14,695 nt of DNA from Sphingomonadaceae bacterium (lineage in GTDB: Bacteria; Pseudomonadota; Alphaproteobacteria; Sphingomonadales; Sphingomonadaceae): contig SHLU01000032.1 in the NCBI GenBank assembly GCA_004282995.1, forward strand, positions 1 to 14,695. The letters run 5' to 3'. The position numbers and the translations under genes are program-made. This document shows, piece after piece, positions 1 through 7,513 of this stretch. The notes under the pieces are model-generated. The model had not been told where the DNA came from and searched no databases. It saw nothing but the letters and a program-made list of their open reading frames with translations. How positions within the stretch are numbered: the stretch's first letter is position 1; the number at the start of each line of letters is the position of its first letter.

Positions 1-289
1 CTTCCTCGCGCACCACGCAGCCGACTGCGCCCAGCCCGCGGCTTTCGACATCTTCGTCATTGGCGCCGACATTGCCGATATGGGGGAAGGTGAAGGTGAC
101 GATCTGGCTGTCGTAGGAGGGATCAGTCATCACCTCCTGATAGCCCGTCATCGCGGTGTTGAAGCACACTTCGCCCACCGAACTGCCGATGGTGCCGAAG
201 CCCTTGCCCCATATCGCCGTGCCATCGGCCAACAGCAGAACGCCGGTGGCTCCTTTGGGTTGCGCAGGCGTAATGTCGGCAGATGCCAT
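1..289 (-). CDS. carA: Carbamoyl-phosphate synthase small subunit, N-terminal part (cut by window edge)
   Basis: The first 96 residues of CarA, the glutamine amidotransferase subunit that supplies ammonia to CarB for making carbamoyl phosphate in arginine and pyrimidine synthesis. Translation from ATG at 289 reads MASADITPAQPKGATGVLLL and goes on through stretches typical of the CarA N-terminal domain: LADGTAIWGKGFG, a GEVCFNTAMTGYQEV block, DPSYDSQIVTFTFPHIGN and the NDEDVES segment. The catalytic Cys-His-Glu amidotransferase domain lies beyond the window. A Shine-Dalgarno GGAG sits 7 bases before the ATG, which supports this start. The gene is divergent from yqeY, with 151 bases between the two starts. 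The reading frame is open to the edge with no defect. The assignment rests on recognised family motifs and is firm. Confidence 0.95.
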   Translation of the reverse strand, partial: MASADITPAQPKGATGVLLLADGTAIWGKGFGTIGSSVGEVCFNTAMTGYQEVMTDPSYDSQIVTFTFPHIGNVGANDEDVESRGLGAVGCVVREE

Positions 290-336
290 GGGGCTGCTCC
301 GAGTCAGGTGGTTCCAACGATGTCGCTAAGTCTCAG

Positions 337-365
337 CGGCTAGGCGCAGCCCGCCCTTGCGTCAA
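337..365 (-). promoter_or_regulatory. Candidate carA promoter
   Basis: On the minus strand TTGACG (360-365) is followed after 17 bases by TAGCCG (337-342). The -35 box is good, but the -10 box matches the sigma-70 consensus only at its first two bases. It would give a 5' leader of about 40 bases for carA, which is a sensible length. I found no convincing promoter for yqeY on the other strand of this 151-base gap. This is inference from box matching only. Confidence 0.3.
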
Positions 366-440
366 GCGCCCGTGCAGGCCAGTTAGACGCAATTCCGCGC
401 CTATCTCCGTAAAGGCGCCCCTCCATCCACAGGAAACACC

Positions 441-890
441 ATGCTGAGAGACAAGATCAAGGCCGAAACCGTCACCGCCATGAAGGCCAAGGACAAGGAA
501 CGCACCGCCGCGCTGCGGCTGATCGGGGCCAAGATCAAGGACCGCGATATCGAGCTGCGCACCTCCAGCAAGCAGGTCGATGACGATGAAATGGTCATCG
601 AGGTCTTGCAGAAAATGGCCAAGCAGCGGCGCGAATCGATAACCATGTTCGATGACGGTGGTCGCACGGAACTGGCCGACCAGGAACGCGCCGAACTGAC
701 GATAATCGAGGAATTCCTGCCGCAGATGATGGACGAGGCCGCAACGCGGGCCGCAATTGAGGAGGCCAAGGTAACCACTGGGGCCGAGAGCATTAAGGAT
801 ATGGGCAAGGTCATGGGGGAACTGAAGGCGAAACACGGCGCTGTACTGGACATGAGCCTCGCCTCGAAACTCGTGAAGGATAGCTTCTGA
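441..890 (+). CDS. yqeY: GatB/YqeY domain protein
   Basis: A 149-residue protein of the YqeY family, whose usual length is about 148. Seen in the sequence: an N-terminal MLRDKIKAETVTAMKAKDKE, the ALRLIGAKIKDRDIELR helix, KQRRESITMFDDGGR, an EFLPQMMDEAATRAAI segment, and the terminal GKVMGELKAKHGAVLDMSLA helix region. The family resembles the tRNA-binding tail domain of GatB, the Asp/Glu-tRNA amidotransferase subunit. A stand-alone role is not settled, though a link to tRNA or aminoacylation is often suggested. The start has an AGGAAA Shine-Dalgarno 5 bases upstream. It is the first gene of the run leading to dnaG and rpoD, and its stop codon shares one base with the start of the next gene (TGATG). 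Family assignment is firm; biochemical function is unknown. Confidence 0.92.
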   Translation: MLRDKIKAETVTAMKAKDKERTAALRLIGAKIKDRDIELRTSSKQVDDDEMVIEVLQKMAKQRRESITMFDDGGRTELADQERAELTIIEEFLPQMMDEAATRAAIEEAKVTTGAESIKDMGKVMGELKAKHGAVLDMSLASKLVKDSF

Positions 891-1663
891 TGATCCGATT
901 TGCCGCCGCTTCTGCCCTCGCTGTCTCGCTCGTCCTTGCCGCCTGTTCCGACGGCGCGGGCCATGACGACGAGACCAACACGGTCGAGGGCAGCGATGTC
1001 CCCGATCTCCAGGGGGCAGAAACCGATGGCAAGCGGATCTCTCAGGCGGTCGATCGTGGCAAAGGCGATTTCGCCGACCTCGGATTGGGGGCGAAGATTG
1101 TCGGTCCGCAAGGTCCGGAGGTCAAAGACGCACTGTCCAACGCGAGCGGCAATTATGCCGACATCACCTCCTATGTCGCCTGCCCTTCCGCGATGGACAA
1201 ATGTGATCCTGCAAGCGCGCCCGAAGGTACGATCTTCACCTACGTCCACATCGTCTATCCGGGCGAGGACATGGACCCGACGACGGGTAGCGGCGACGGT
1301 GCGGATTCAAGCGATGTCGAACGCGCGACCGAGTTCCGCATGACCAGCCCTGCCCACGGTTTCACCGGCGGGGCCGGCTATTCCAAGGCCGAGGCGATGG
1401 CCGCCATCGGCGCCAAGGCCAATATCGTAATGTCGTGCGATAATGGCGCGCTGGTCTGGACCATCAATGCCGGCGACGGCGGCGACCAGTGGCAGTCGGG
1501 CGAGCCGCTCACCTTCTATTGGCAATCCGTGCTCCCGCCAGCCGGACCGGCCAGCGCCTACCGGATCGAAGTCGACGGCACTGCAGCGAGCGGCAAGGGT
1601 CCCTTCCCTGCAGCCGCGGACGGTGTCCAAAACGCGTGCCTTTCCACCCCTGCTGACGGCTAA
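890..1663 (+). CDS. Hypothetical secreted lipoprotein between yqeY and dnaG
   Basis: A 257-residue protein that I do not recognise. The N-terminus is a lipoprotein signal: a hydrophobic stretch from residue 4 and a lipobox LAAC with the lipidated Cys at 19. Ser at +2 would favour outer-membrane sorting under the E. coli Lol rule. Residues 20-45 are acidic and probably disordered. The rest looks like a globular periplasmic domain. Four further cysteines (98, 105, 183 and 250) are an even number that could form two disulfides. Asp/Gly-rich segments occur around 127-143 and 193-200. Its ATG overlaps the yqeY stop codon (TGATG), which implies translational coupling. dnaG starts 60 bases downstream. 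An envelope protein inside a replication/transcription operon is unexpected. Coding is supported by one uninterrupted frame with high-GC third positions. No function is claimed. Confidence 0.85.
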   Translation: MIRFAAASALAVSLVLAACSDGAGHDDETNTVEGSDVPDLQGAETDGKRISQAVDRGKGDFADLGLGAKIVGPQGPEVKDALSNASGNYADITSYVACPSAMDKCDPASAPEGTIFTYVHIVYPGEDMDPTTGSGDGADSSDVERATEFRMTSPAHGFTGGAGYSKAEAMAAIGAKANIVMSCDNGALVWTINAGDGGDQWQSGEPLTFYWQSVLPPAGPASAYRIEVDGTAASGKGPFPAAADGVQNACLSTPADG

Positions 1664-1723
1664 GGGGAAAACTCGAACGCCACAGCGCTTGAAGACTCGC
1701 CCTCCAGCGAGCAAAGATGCGCC

Positions 1724-3628
1724 ATGCTTTCTCCGCAATGGCTTGATGAACTGCGCGCGCGCGTAACGCTGTCCAGCGTCATCCTGCGCACGACCAAGTT
1801 GCAGAAATCCGGGCGCGAGTGGAAGGCGTGCTGCCCGTTCCACAACGAGAAGACCCCCAGCTTCACCGTCTCTGACGAGAAGGGCTTCTACCATTGCTTT
1901 GGCTGCGGCGCGCATGGCGATGTCATCCGCTGGATGACCGATCAGCGCGGCCTGGGGTTCATGGATGCAGTGAAGGAGCTGGCGCAGGAGGCCGGGCTGG
2001 AAGTCCCCGCCCCCGATCCGCGCGCCGCCCAGCAGGCTGAAAAACGCGCCAGCCTGATCGACGTGACCGAGGCGGCACAAACCTGGTTTACCGAGCAATT
2101 GCGCGAGCCCGGCGCAGCGGATGCGCGGGACTATCTGGCCACGCGCGGTTTCTCCGACGCCGTCGTGCGCGAATTCGGCTTTGGCTATGCGCCTGACAGC
2201 AAGCAGGCAATCAACCGCGCACTCTCGCAATTCGAAGAATTCATGCTGGTCGAGGCCGGGATGCGGATCGAGACCGAGGAAGGCCAGCATTACGACCGCT
2301 TTCGCGACCGGCTGATGTTGCCGATCCACGATGCGCGCGGGCGCGTAATCGCGTTCGGTGGACGCATCCTCGGCAAGCGCGAGGGCATCGCCAAATATCT
2401 CAATTCGCCCGATACGCCGTTGTTCGACAAGGGGCGCACGCTCTACAATCTGCACCGCGCAGGACCAGCTTCGCGGCAAAGCGGGCGAATGGTTGTTGTC
2501 GAAGGCTATATGGACGTGATCGCGCTCGCCAATGCCGGGATCGAGGATGTGGTGGCGCCGCTCGGCACCGCGCTGACCGAACGGCAGATCGAGATGCTGT
2601 GGCGGATGGTCGAACGTCCGGTGTTGTGCTTTGACGGCGACGTCGCCGGCCAGCGGGCAGCCATGCGGGCCGTGGAACGCGCATTGCCTTTGCTGCGCCC
2701 GTCCCACTCGCTAGCCATCGTGCGCCTGCCCGCCGGGCTCGACCCCGACGACCTGATCAGGAAACGCGGTGCGCAGGCGATGGAGGACATGCTGGCCGAG
2801 CCCGCCAGTCTGCTCGACACGTTGTGGCAATTCGAGCGCGATGCCGAGCCACTCGACAGCCCTGAAGCCAAGGCCGGGCTCAAAGCGCGCCTGATGCATC
2901 ATGTCGATGCCATCACGGATCCTGACATCAAAGCGCTGTACCGCAGAGAATTGCTCGATCGCTTTTCGGCCTTTGCCTTCCCCAAGCGCGAACGCGAGCC
3001 GTGGAAGCCTGGTGGGTTCAAGGGTGGTTTCAGGAGCGGGCAGGAACGGCGAAACCGCCCTGATCCGGCCTCTATCGAGAAACTGCGCAAGCTGGTGGCG
3101 GGGCGCGGGCGTGACCAGTTATTGGGAGCGGTGACGGCAGGTCTGATGCGTTTCCCCGACCTGATCGAACGCCACGAAGACGCCCTGGTGGAAGCGGCCG
3201 AGCGTGACGCAAATATCGCGCGGGCAATAAATCCGTTGCTCGATCTTGCAGAAACGCTTGAAGACGGCGGCGAATTGCCCATATCAGCCGACAGCGGTCG
3301 TCTTGTGCCCCCGGACATAAGTCATTTTACCTTTCTTAGAGAAGGTACCGATCCCGAGGACGCGCGCGAAGATTTGGCCGAAGCCGTATCGATGCTGGTC
3401 GAAAGACCTGCGCTGGAAGCTGCCTTGGCTGCCGCCACCGCAAGGTTTGAGACCGACCCTGAAGGCGCTTTTGCAGAACAGCAGAGATTGCTTAAGCGAA
3501 AGCTGGATTTCGAGGCGCGACTCGGCCAGATAACGAGTTTAAGGGCTGCTCGCGCCGAGGCGCAGTCGCAGCAGGACAAGGGGCTTTCACCGGTGACCCA
3601 ATCGGTCGGTGAACAGGAAACGGACTGA
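1724..3628 (+). CDS. dnaG: DNA primase
   Basis: A 634-residue primase that makes RNA primers for replication and works with the DnaB helicase. The N-terminal CHC2 zinc finger has C37 and H40 (CPFH) and C58 and C61 (CFGC). The RNA-polymerase-like core includes RFRDRLMLPI (192-201) and FGGRILG (211-217). The TOPRIM catalytic centre shows EGYMD at 260-264 and FDGD at 303-306, which are the metal-binding acidic residues. The C-terminal third, the DnaB-binding region, is variable, as usual. The start MLSPQWLDELRAR fits the family N-terminus. Its Shine-Dalgarno is weak, and a small hairpin (1696-1711) lies just upstream. Another ATG at 1717 is out of frame. dnaG is followed after 10 bases by rpoD, the classic macromolecular-synthesis pairing. 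All key residues are present. Confidence 0.97.
   Translation: MLSPQWLDELRARVTLSSVILRTTKLQKSGREWKACCPFHNEKTPSFTVSDEKGFYHCFGCGAHGDVIRWMTDQRGLGFMDAVKELAQEAGLEVPAPDPRAAQQAEKRASLIDVTEAAQTWFTEQLREPGAADARDYLATRGFSDAVVREFGFGYAPDSKQAINRALSQFEEFMLVEAGMRIETEEGQHYDRFRDRLMLPIHDARGRVIAFGGRILGKREGIAKYLNSPDTPLFDKGRTLYNLHRAGPASRQSGRMVVVEGYMDVIALANAGIEDVVAPLGTALTERQIEMLWRMVERPVLCFDGDVAGQRAAMRAVERALPLLRPSHSLAIVRLPAGLDPDDLIRKRGAQAMEDMLAEPASLLDTLWQFERDAEPLDSPEAKAGLKARLMHHVDAITDPDIKALYRRELLDRFSAFAFPKREREPWKPGGFKGGFRSGQERRNRPDPASIEKLRKLVAGRGRDQLLGAVTAGLMRFPDLIERHEDALVEAAERDANIARAINPLLDLAETLEDGGELPISADSGRLVPPDISHFTFLREGTDPEDAREDLAEAVSMLVERPALEAALAAATARFETDPEGAFAEQQRLLKRKLDFEARLGQITSLRAARAEAQSQQDKGLSPVTQSVGEQETD
3328..3347. 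repeat. Imperfect palindrome within dnaG 3' part
   Basis: TACCTT-T-CT-TAG-AG-AAGGTA forms an 8-bp inverted repeat with one bulged T and a 3-base centre. It sits in a locally AT-rich patch of a GC-rich gene, about 290 bases before the rpoD start. It could be an operator or hairpin affecting rpoD, or chance inside coding sequence. I found no good -35/-10 pair next to it. Confidence 0.3.
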
Positions 3629-3638
3629 AACGAGACTT

Positions 3639-5663
3639 ATGGCGTCCGACGCAAAGAAAAAGCAGAGCGAAGATGCACCCTTGATCGACCTCAACGAGGC
3701 GTCGATCAAGAAGCTGATCACCAAGGCCAAGCGCAAGGGCTATGTCACCTATGACGAGCTCAACGAAGCGCTGCCCTCGGGCGAGATGAGTCCGGACCAG
3801 ATCGAAGACATCCAGACTGCCTTGTCCGAAATGGGCGTGCAGATTGTCGAGAACGATGAGGAAGCCGAGGCCGAGGCCGAACAGGCATCCGAGGTCGAGG
3901 AAATCGCCGGCAGAGCCAAGGACGACAAGAAAGACGCCAAGAAGCCTGCTGCTGCAGCCAAGAAGACCGGCACTGGCGACCGCACTGACGACCCCGTGCG
4001 CATGTATCTGCGCGAAATGGGCGCAGTCGAGTTGCTCAGCCGCGAAGGCGAGATCGCCATCGCCAAGCGAATTGAGGCTGGCCGAGACACCATGATCATC
4101 GGTCTGTGCGAAAGTCCGATCACCTTCCACGCGATCATCCAGTGGTCAGAGGCCCTTAACAGCGAAGAGATGCAGCTGCGCGAGATCCTCGATCTCGACG
4201 CCATGCTGTCGAAGGAGCCGCCCGTCGACAAGATGGAGGAAGGCGCCGAGGATGATGACGACGGCGAAATAACCGAAGAAAATGCCGGTCCCACCATTGT
4301 CGATGATGAAGACGAGGATGAGGACGAAGACAGCGACGACGAAGACGGCGAGGAAAGTTCGAGCAAGAGCGACGACGAAGACGAGGACGAGGACAACACC
4401 ATGTCGCTCGCCCAGATGGAGGCTGCGCTCAAGCCTGATGCCATCGAACGCTTCGCTCGCATCACAGACCTGTTCAAGAAGTTCGAGAAACTCCAGGCCG
4501 AACGTGTCGACACGCTGGGCGCTGGCAACGTTTTCCCGCCGGCCAAGGAAAAGAAATACGAGAAGCTGCGCGAAGATCTCACCGCCGAGGTCGAAAGCGT
4601 CCAGTTCCACGCCACCAAAATCGAATTCCTGGTCGACAATCTGTATGCCTTCAACCGCCGGCTGACGGCGCTCGGCGGCCAGATGCTGCGCCTTGCCGAA
4701 CGGCACAAAATCAAGCGGATCGACTTCCTCCAGTCTTATATCGGCAACGAGCTCGACGACGACTGGATCAAGGAGAAGGTCAAGAAGGACAAGAAGTGGG
4801 CTGCCTTCGCCGACAAGGAAGCCGACGCGGTCGACCGCATCCGCACCGAAATCGCCGATATCGCCAGCCAGACCGGCATGGCGCTGCCCGAGTTCCGCCG
4901 CATCGTGAACATGGTGCAGAAGGGCGAGCGCGAGGCACGTATTGCGAAGAAGGAAATGGTCGAGGCGAATCTGCGCCTGGTGATTTCCATCGCCAAGAAA
5001 TATACCAACCGCGGCCTGCAATTCCTTGATCTTATTCAGGAAGGCAACATCGGCTTGATGAAGGCGGTCGACAAGTTCGAATACCGCCGCGGTTACAAGT
5101 TCAGCACTTATGCCACGTGGTGGATCCGGCAGGCGATCACCCGCTCGATTGCCGACCAGGCACGCACGATCCGTATTCCCGTCCACATGATCGAGACGAT
5201 CAACAAGCTGGTCCGCACGAGCCGCCAGTTCCTCCACGAGCAGGGCCGCGAACCGACGCCGGAAGAAATGGCCGAGCGCCTGTCCATGCCGCTCGAAAAG
5301 GTCCGCAAGGTGATGAAGATCGCCAAGGAACCGATCAGCCTTGAAACGCCAATCGGCGATGAGGAGGATTCGCACCTGGGCGATTTCATCGAGGACAAGA
5401 ACGCCATTATCCCGGTCGACGCCGCGATCCAGGCCAACCTCAAGGAAACCGTCACCCGCGTGCTCGCCAGTCTCACCCCGCGTGAGGAGCGCGTGCTGCG
5501 GATGCGCTTCGGCATTGGCATGAACACCGATCACACGCTCGAGGAAGTCGGCCAGCAATTCTCGGTTACCCGCGAACGTATCCGGCAGATCGAGGCCAAG
5601 GCACTACGCAAGCTCAAGCATCCGAGCCGTAGCCGCAAGATGCGCTCGTTCCTGGATCAGTAG
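3639..5663 (+). CDS. rpoD: RNA polymerase primary sigma factor (sigma-70)
   Basis: The housekeeping sigma factor that directs RNA polymerase to -35/-10 promoters. With the ATG at 3639 it has 674 residues. An in-frame GTG at 3609 would add 10 residues overlapping the dnaG end; the ATG is preferred because MASDAKKK fits the family N-terminus and GAG lies 4 bases before it. Region 1.1 is at about 10-75 and region 1.2 at about 118-150 (DPVRMYLREMG). A long non-conserved region has an extreme Asp/Glu run at 221-253. Region 2 lies at about 440-520, with the NLRLVISIAKKYTNRGLQFL and YKFSTYATWWIRQA core motifs for core binding and -10 melting. Region 3 follows, then region 4.2 with the helix-turn-helix at about 632-660 (TLEEVGQQFSVTRERIRQIE) for -35 recognition. 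It starts 10 bases after dnaG and is probably co-transcribed. Confidence 0.97.
   Translation: MASDAKKKQSEDAPLIDLNEASIKKLITKAKRKGYVTYDELNEALPSGEMSPDQIEDIQTALSEMGVQIVENDEEAEAEAEQASEVEEIAGRAKDDKKDAKKPAAAAKKTGTGDRTDDPVRMYLREMGAVELLSREGEIAIAKRIEAGRDTMIIGLCESPITFHAIIQWSEALNSEEMQLREILDLDAMLSKEPPVDKMEEGAEDDDDGEITEENAGPTIVDDEDEDEDEDSDDEDGEESSSKSDDEDEDEDNTMSLAQMEAALKPDAIERFARITDLFKKFEKLQAERVDTLGAGNVFPPAKEKKYEKLREDLTAEVESVQFHATKIEFLVDNLYAFNRRLTALGGQMLRLAERHKIKRIDFLQSYIGNELDDDWIKEKVKKDKKWAAFADKEADAVDRIRTEIADIASQTGMALPEFRRIVNMVQKGEREARIAKKEMVEANLRLVISIAKKYTNRGLQFLDLIQEGNIGLMKAVDKFEYRRGYKFSTYATWWIRQAITRSIADQARTIRIPVHMIETINKLVRTSRQFLHEQGREPTPEEMAERLSMPLEKVRKVMKIAKEPISLETPIGDEEDSHLGDFIEDKNAIIPVDAAIQANLKETVTRVLASLTPREERVLRMRFGIGMNTDHTLEEVGQQFSVTRERIRQIEAKALRKLKHPSRSRKMRSFLDQ
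4332..4383 (+). repeat. Direct repeat in acidic tract of rpoD
   Basis: The 16-base unit AGCGACGACGAAGACG occurs at 4332-4347 and 4368-4383, exactly 36 bases (12 codons) apart and in the same frame. Both copies encode Ser-Asp-Asp-Glu-Asp. The surrounding sequence is nearly all GAY/GAR codons, so replication slippage or local duplication probably built the acidic tract. Confidence 0.7.
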
Positions 5664-5732
5664 GTGGCTGGCGAAATGTTGGGCTGGCGATAAGGCCAAA
5701 GTCCGGGGTGGAGAGAATCGCGGGGTTCGCCT

Positions 5733-6194
5733 ATGCGTGCGCGCATGAAGATAGCACTCGCATCAGACCACGCCGCCATCGATCTAAAGGCCGACTTGCG
5801 TGAATGGCTTGTCGATCAGGGCCATGAGGTCGCCGACCTTGGACCCGACTCGACCGACAGTGTCGACTATCCCGATTTCGGCTACAATCTGGCGAGCGTC
5901 GTTGCCGATGGCACGGTTGAGCGTGGTATCGCCCTGTGCGGCAGCGGAATCGGGATATCGATAAGCGTCAACCGCAACCCGGCAGTACGCTGCGCGCTGG
6001 TATCCGAGCCACTTTCCGCCGCCCTCGCTCGTGAACACAACGATGCCAACTGCATCGCCATGGGCGCGCGGCTGACCGGCATCGATATGGCCAAGGCCTG
6101 CGTCACGGCCTTTCTAGAAACCGAATTTGGCGGAGGTCGCCACCAGCGCCGCGTCGACAAGCTCTCCAACCCTCCTGCAACGGACCCCAGCTAA
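5733..6194 (+). CDS. rpiB: Ribose-5-phosphate isomerase B
   Basis: A 153-residue RpiB/LacAB-family enzyme that interconverts ribose 5-phosphate and ribulose 5-phosphate in the pentose phosphate pathway. Visible residues match the known active site: SDHAA at 11-15, DYPDFG at 45-50, the catalytic Cys69 in LCGSGIGISISVNR (equivalent to Cys66 of E. coli RpiB), and His102 in REHNDANCIAMG (equivalent to His99). The C-terminus GGRHQRRVDKL is also typical. The start at 5733 has GGGG 7 bases upstream. The in-frame ATG at 5745 (MKIALASD) is an alternative that fits the family N-terminus equally well but has no Shine-Dalgarno. It begins 69 bases after rpoD, with no clear terminator between them, so readthrough from rpoD is possible. 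glyA follows after 3 bases. Confidence 0.95.
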   Translation: MRARMKIALASDHAAIDLKADLREWLVDQGHEVADLGPDSTDSVDYPDFGYNLASVVADGTVERGIALCGSGIGISISVNRNPAVRCALVSEPLSAALAREHNDANCIAMGARLTGIDMAKACVTAFLETEFGGGRHQRRVDKLSNPPATDPS

Positions 6195-6197
6195 CCC

Positions 6198-7508
6198 ATG
6201 AGCACCGCGACCACTGCCGAACCCGACATCATGCACCGTTTCTGGCACGACAGCCTGGCCGATGCCGACCCCGAGATCGCCCAGGCCGTGCGCAACGAGC
6301 TGAAACGGCAGCAGGACAAGATCGAACTGATCGCCAGCGAGAACATCGCGTCCAAGGCCGTGCTCGAGGCGACAGGGACCGTTTTCACGAACAAGTATGC
6401 CGAGGGCTATCCCGGCAAGCGCTACTACGGCGGCTGCGACTATGCCGATGTGGTCGAAACGCTCGCCATCGACCGTGCCAAGGAACTGTTCGGCTGCAAC
6501 TTCGCCAACGTTCAGCCCAACTCCGGCAGCCAGATGAATCAGGCGGTGTTCCTCGCCCTGCTCTCGCCCGGCGATACGTTCATGGGACTCGACCTCAACT
6601 CAGGTGGCCACCTTACTCATGGCTCGCCCGTCAATATGAGCGGCAAATGGTTCAATCCCGTGAGCTACGGCGTCCGCAAGGATGACGAACTGATCGACAT
6701 GGACGAAGTTTCCGCCATCGCCCGCGAGCACAAGCCCAAGTTGATCATCTGCGGTGGCACGGCCTATTCCCGCACTTGGGATTTCAAGCGTTTCCGCGAG
6801 ATTGCTGATGAGATCGGCGCCTATCTCCTGTGCGATATGAGCCATATTTCGGGTCTGGTTGCGGGCGGCGCGCACCCCTCGCCCTTCCCCCATGCTCACA
6901 TTGTTACCACCACCACGCACAAGAGCCTGCGCGGCCCGCGTTCAGGCGTAATCCTGTGGGATGACGAGGCGCTGACCAAGCCGCTCAATATGGCGGTCTT
7001 CCCCGGCCTGCAGGGTGGCCCGCTGATGCATGTCATCGCCGCCAAGGCGGTCGCATTCCGCGAAGCGCTGCGGCCGGACTTCAGGACCTACGCGCATGCT
7101 GTGGTCGAGAATGCCCGGGCCCTCGCGGCCAGCCTCGAAGAAAATGGCTTGCGGATCGTATCCGGCGGGACTGACAACCATTCGATGCTGGTCGACCTGA
7201 CCGCCAAGGACGTTACCGGCAAGGCTGCTGAGGCTGGGCTCGACCGGGCATGGCTGACCTGCAACAAGAATGGTATACCCTACGATACGCGCAGTCCCTT
7301 CGTCACCAGCGGCATCCGCCTGGGCACGCCTGCAGGGACCACGCGTGGCTTCGGTCCGGCTGAGTTCCGTACGATCGGTGCGCTGATAGCCGAAGTAATT
7401 GAAGGAATGTCCAAAAACGGACCCGAGGGTGATGCCCAGGTGGAACAATCCGTGCGGGGGCGCGTCGAGGAGATGTGCAAATCATTTCCAGTATATCCCG
7501 GAAGGTAA
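6198..7508 (+). CDS. glyA: Serine hydroxymethyltransferase
   Basis: A 436-residue PLP enzyme that converts serine and tetrahydrofolate to glycine and 5,10-methylene-THF, the main source of one-carbon units for purines, thymidylate and methionine. Family features seen: ELIASEN (43-49), NKYAEGYPGKRYYGG (65-79), QPNSGSQMNQAV (106-117), the PLP-contacting Asp213 and His216 in CDMSHISG, and the PLP Schiff-base Lys242 in TTTTHKSLRGPRSG. Length is normal. The start codon lies 3 bases after the rpiB stop with no Shine-Dalgarno, which suggests translational coupling. A small membrane-protein gene follows 5 bases later, then nrdR. glyA close to nrdR is a familiar alphaproteobacterial arrangement. I see no riboswitch upstream. 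Confidence 0.98.
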   Translation: MSTATTAEPDIMHRFWHDSLADADPEIAQAVRNELKRQQDKIELIASENIASKAVLEATGTVFTNKYAEGYPGKRYYGGCDYADVVETLAIDRAKELFGCNFANVQPNSGSQMNQAVFLALLSPGDTFMGLDLNSGGHLTHGSPVNMSGKWFNPVSYGVRKDDELIDMDEVSAIAREHKPKLIICGGTAYSRTWDFKRFREIADEIGAYLLCDMSHISGLVAGGAHPSPFPHAHIVTTTTHKSLRGPRSGVILWDDEALTKPLNMAVFPGLQGGPLMHVIAAKAVAFREALRPDFRTYAHAVVENARALAASLEENGLRIVSGGTDNHSMLVDLTAKDVTGKAAEAGLDRAWLTCNKNGIPYDTRSPFVTSGIRLGTPAGTTRGFGPAEFRTIGALIAEVIEGMSKNGPEGDAQVEQSVRGRVEEMCKSFPVYPGR

Positions 7509-7513
7509 CAATC

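Noticed and set aside
357..388. TTGCGT and TTAGAC as a yqeY promoter
   Set aside because: The spacer would be 20 bases (18 for AGTTAG) and both boxes are poor.
1307..2707. 466-residue open frame on the minus strand opposite the lipoprotein gene and dnaG
   Set aside because: It overlaps a certain dnaG frame with all catalytic motifs. Long antisense frames are expected in GC-rich DNA, and its translation shows no recognisable domain.
4299..4397. Repeat-like GAC/GAG/GAA tract considered as a CRISPR-like or satellite array
   Set aside because: Units are irregular, without spacers, and lie in frame inside rpoD. It is an acidic coding tract.
3749..4714. 321-residue serine-rich minus-strand frame in the rpoD acidic region
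   Set aside because: The serine runs are the reverse complement of the GAY/GAR acidic codons, so it is a translation artefact.
4146..5558. 470-residue open frame on the minus strand opposite rpoD
   Set aside because: It is a shadow of the rpoD codon pattern. Its composition is a mirror of sigma-factor codons, with no domain of its own.
5666..5690. GGCTGGCGA repeated twice after the rpoD stop codon
   Set aside because: A 9-base direct repeat 16 bases apart in GC-rich DNA is easily chance, and it makes no hairpin or promoter.
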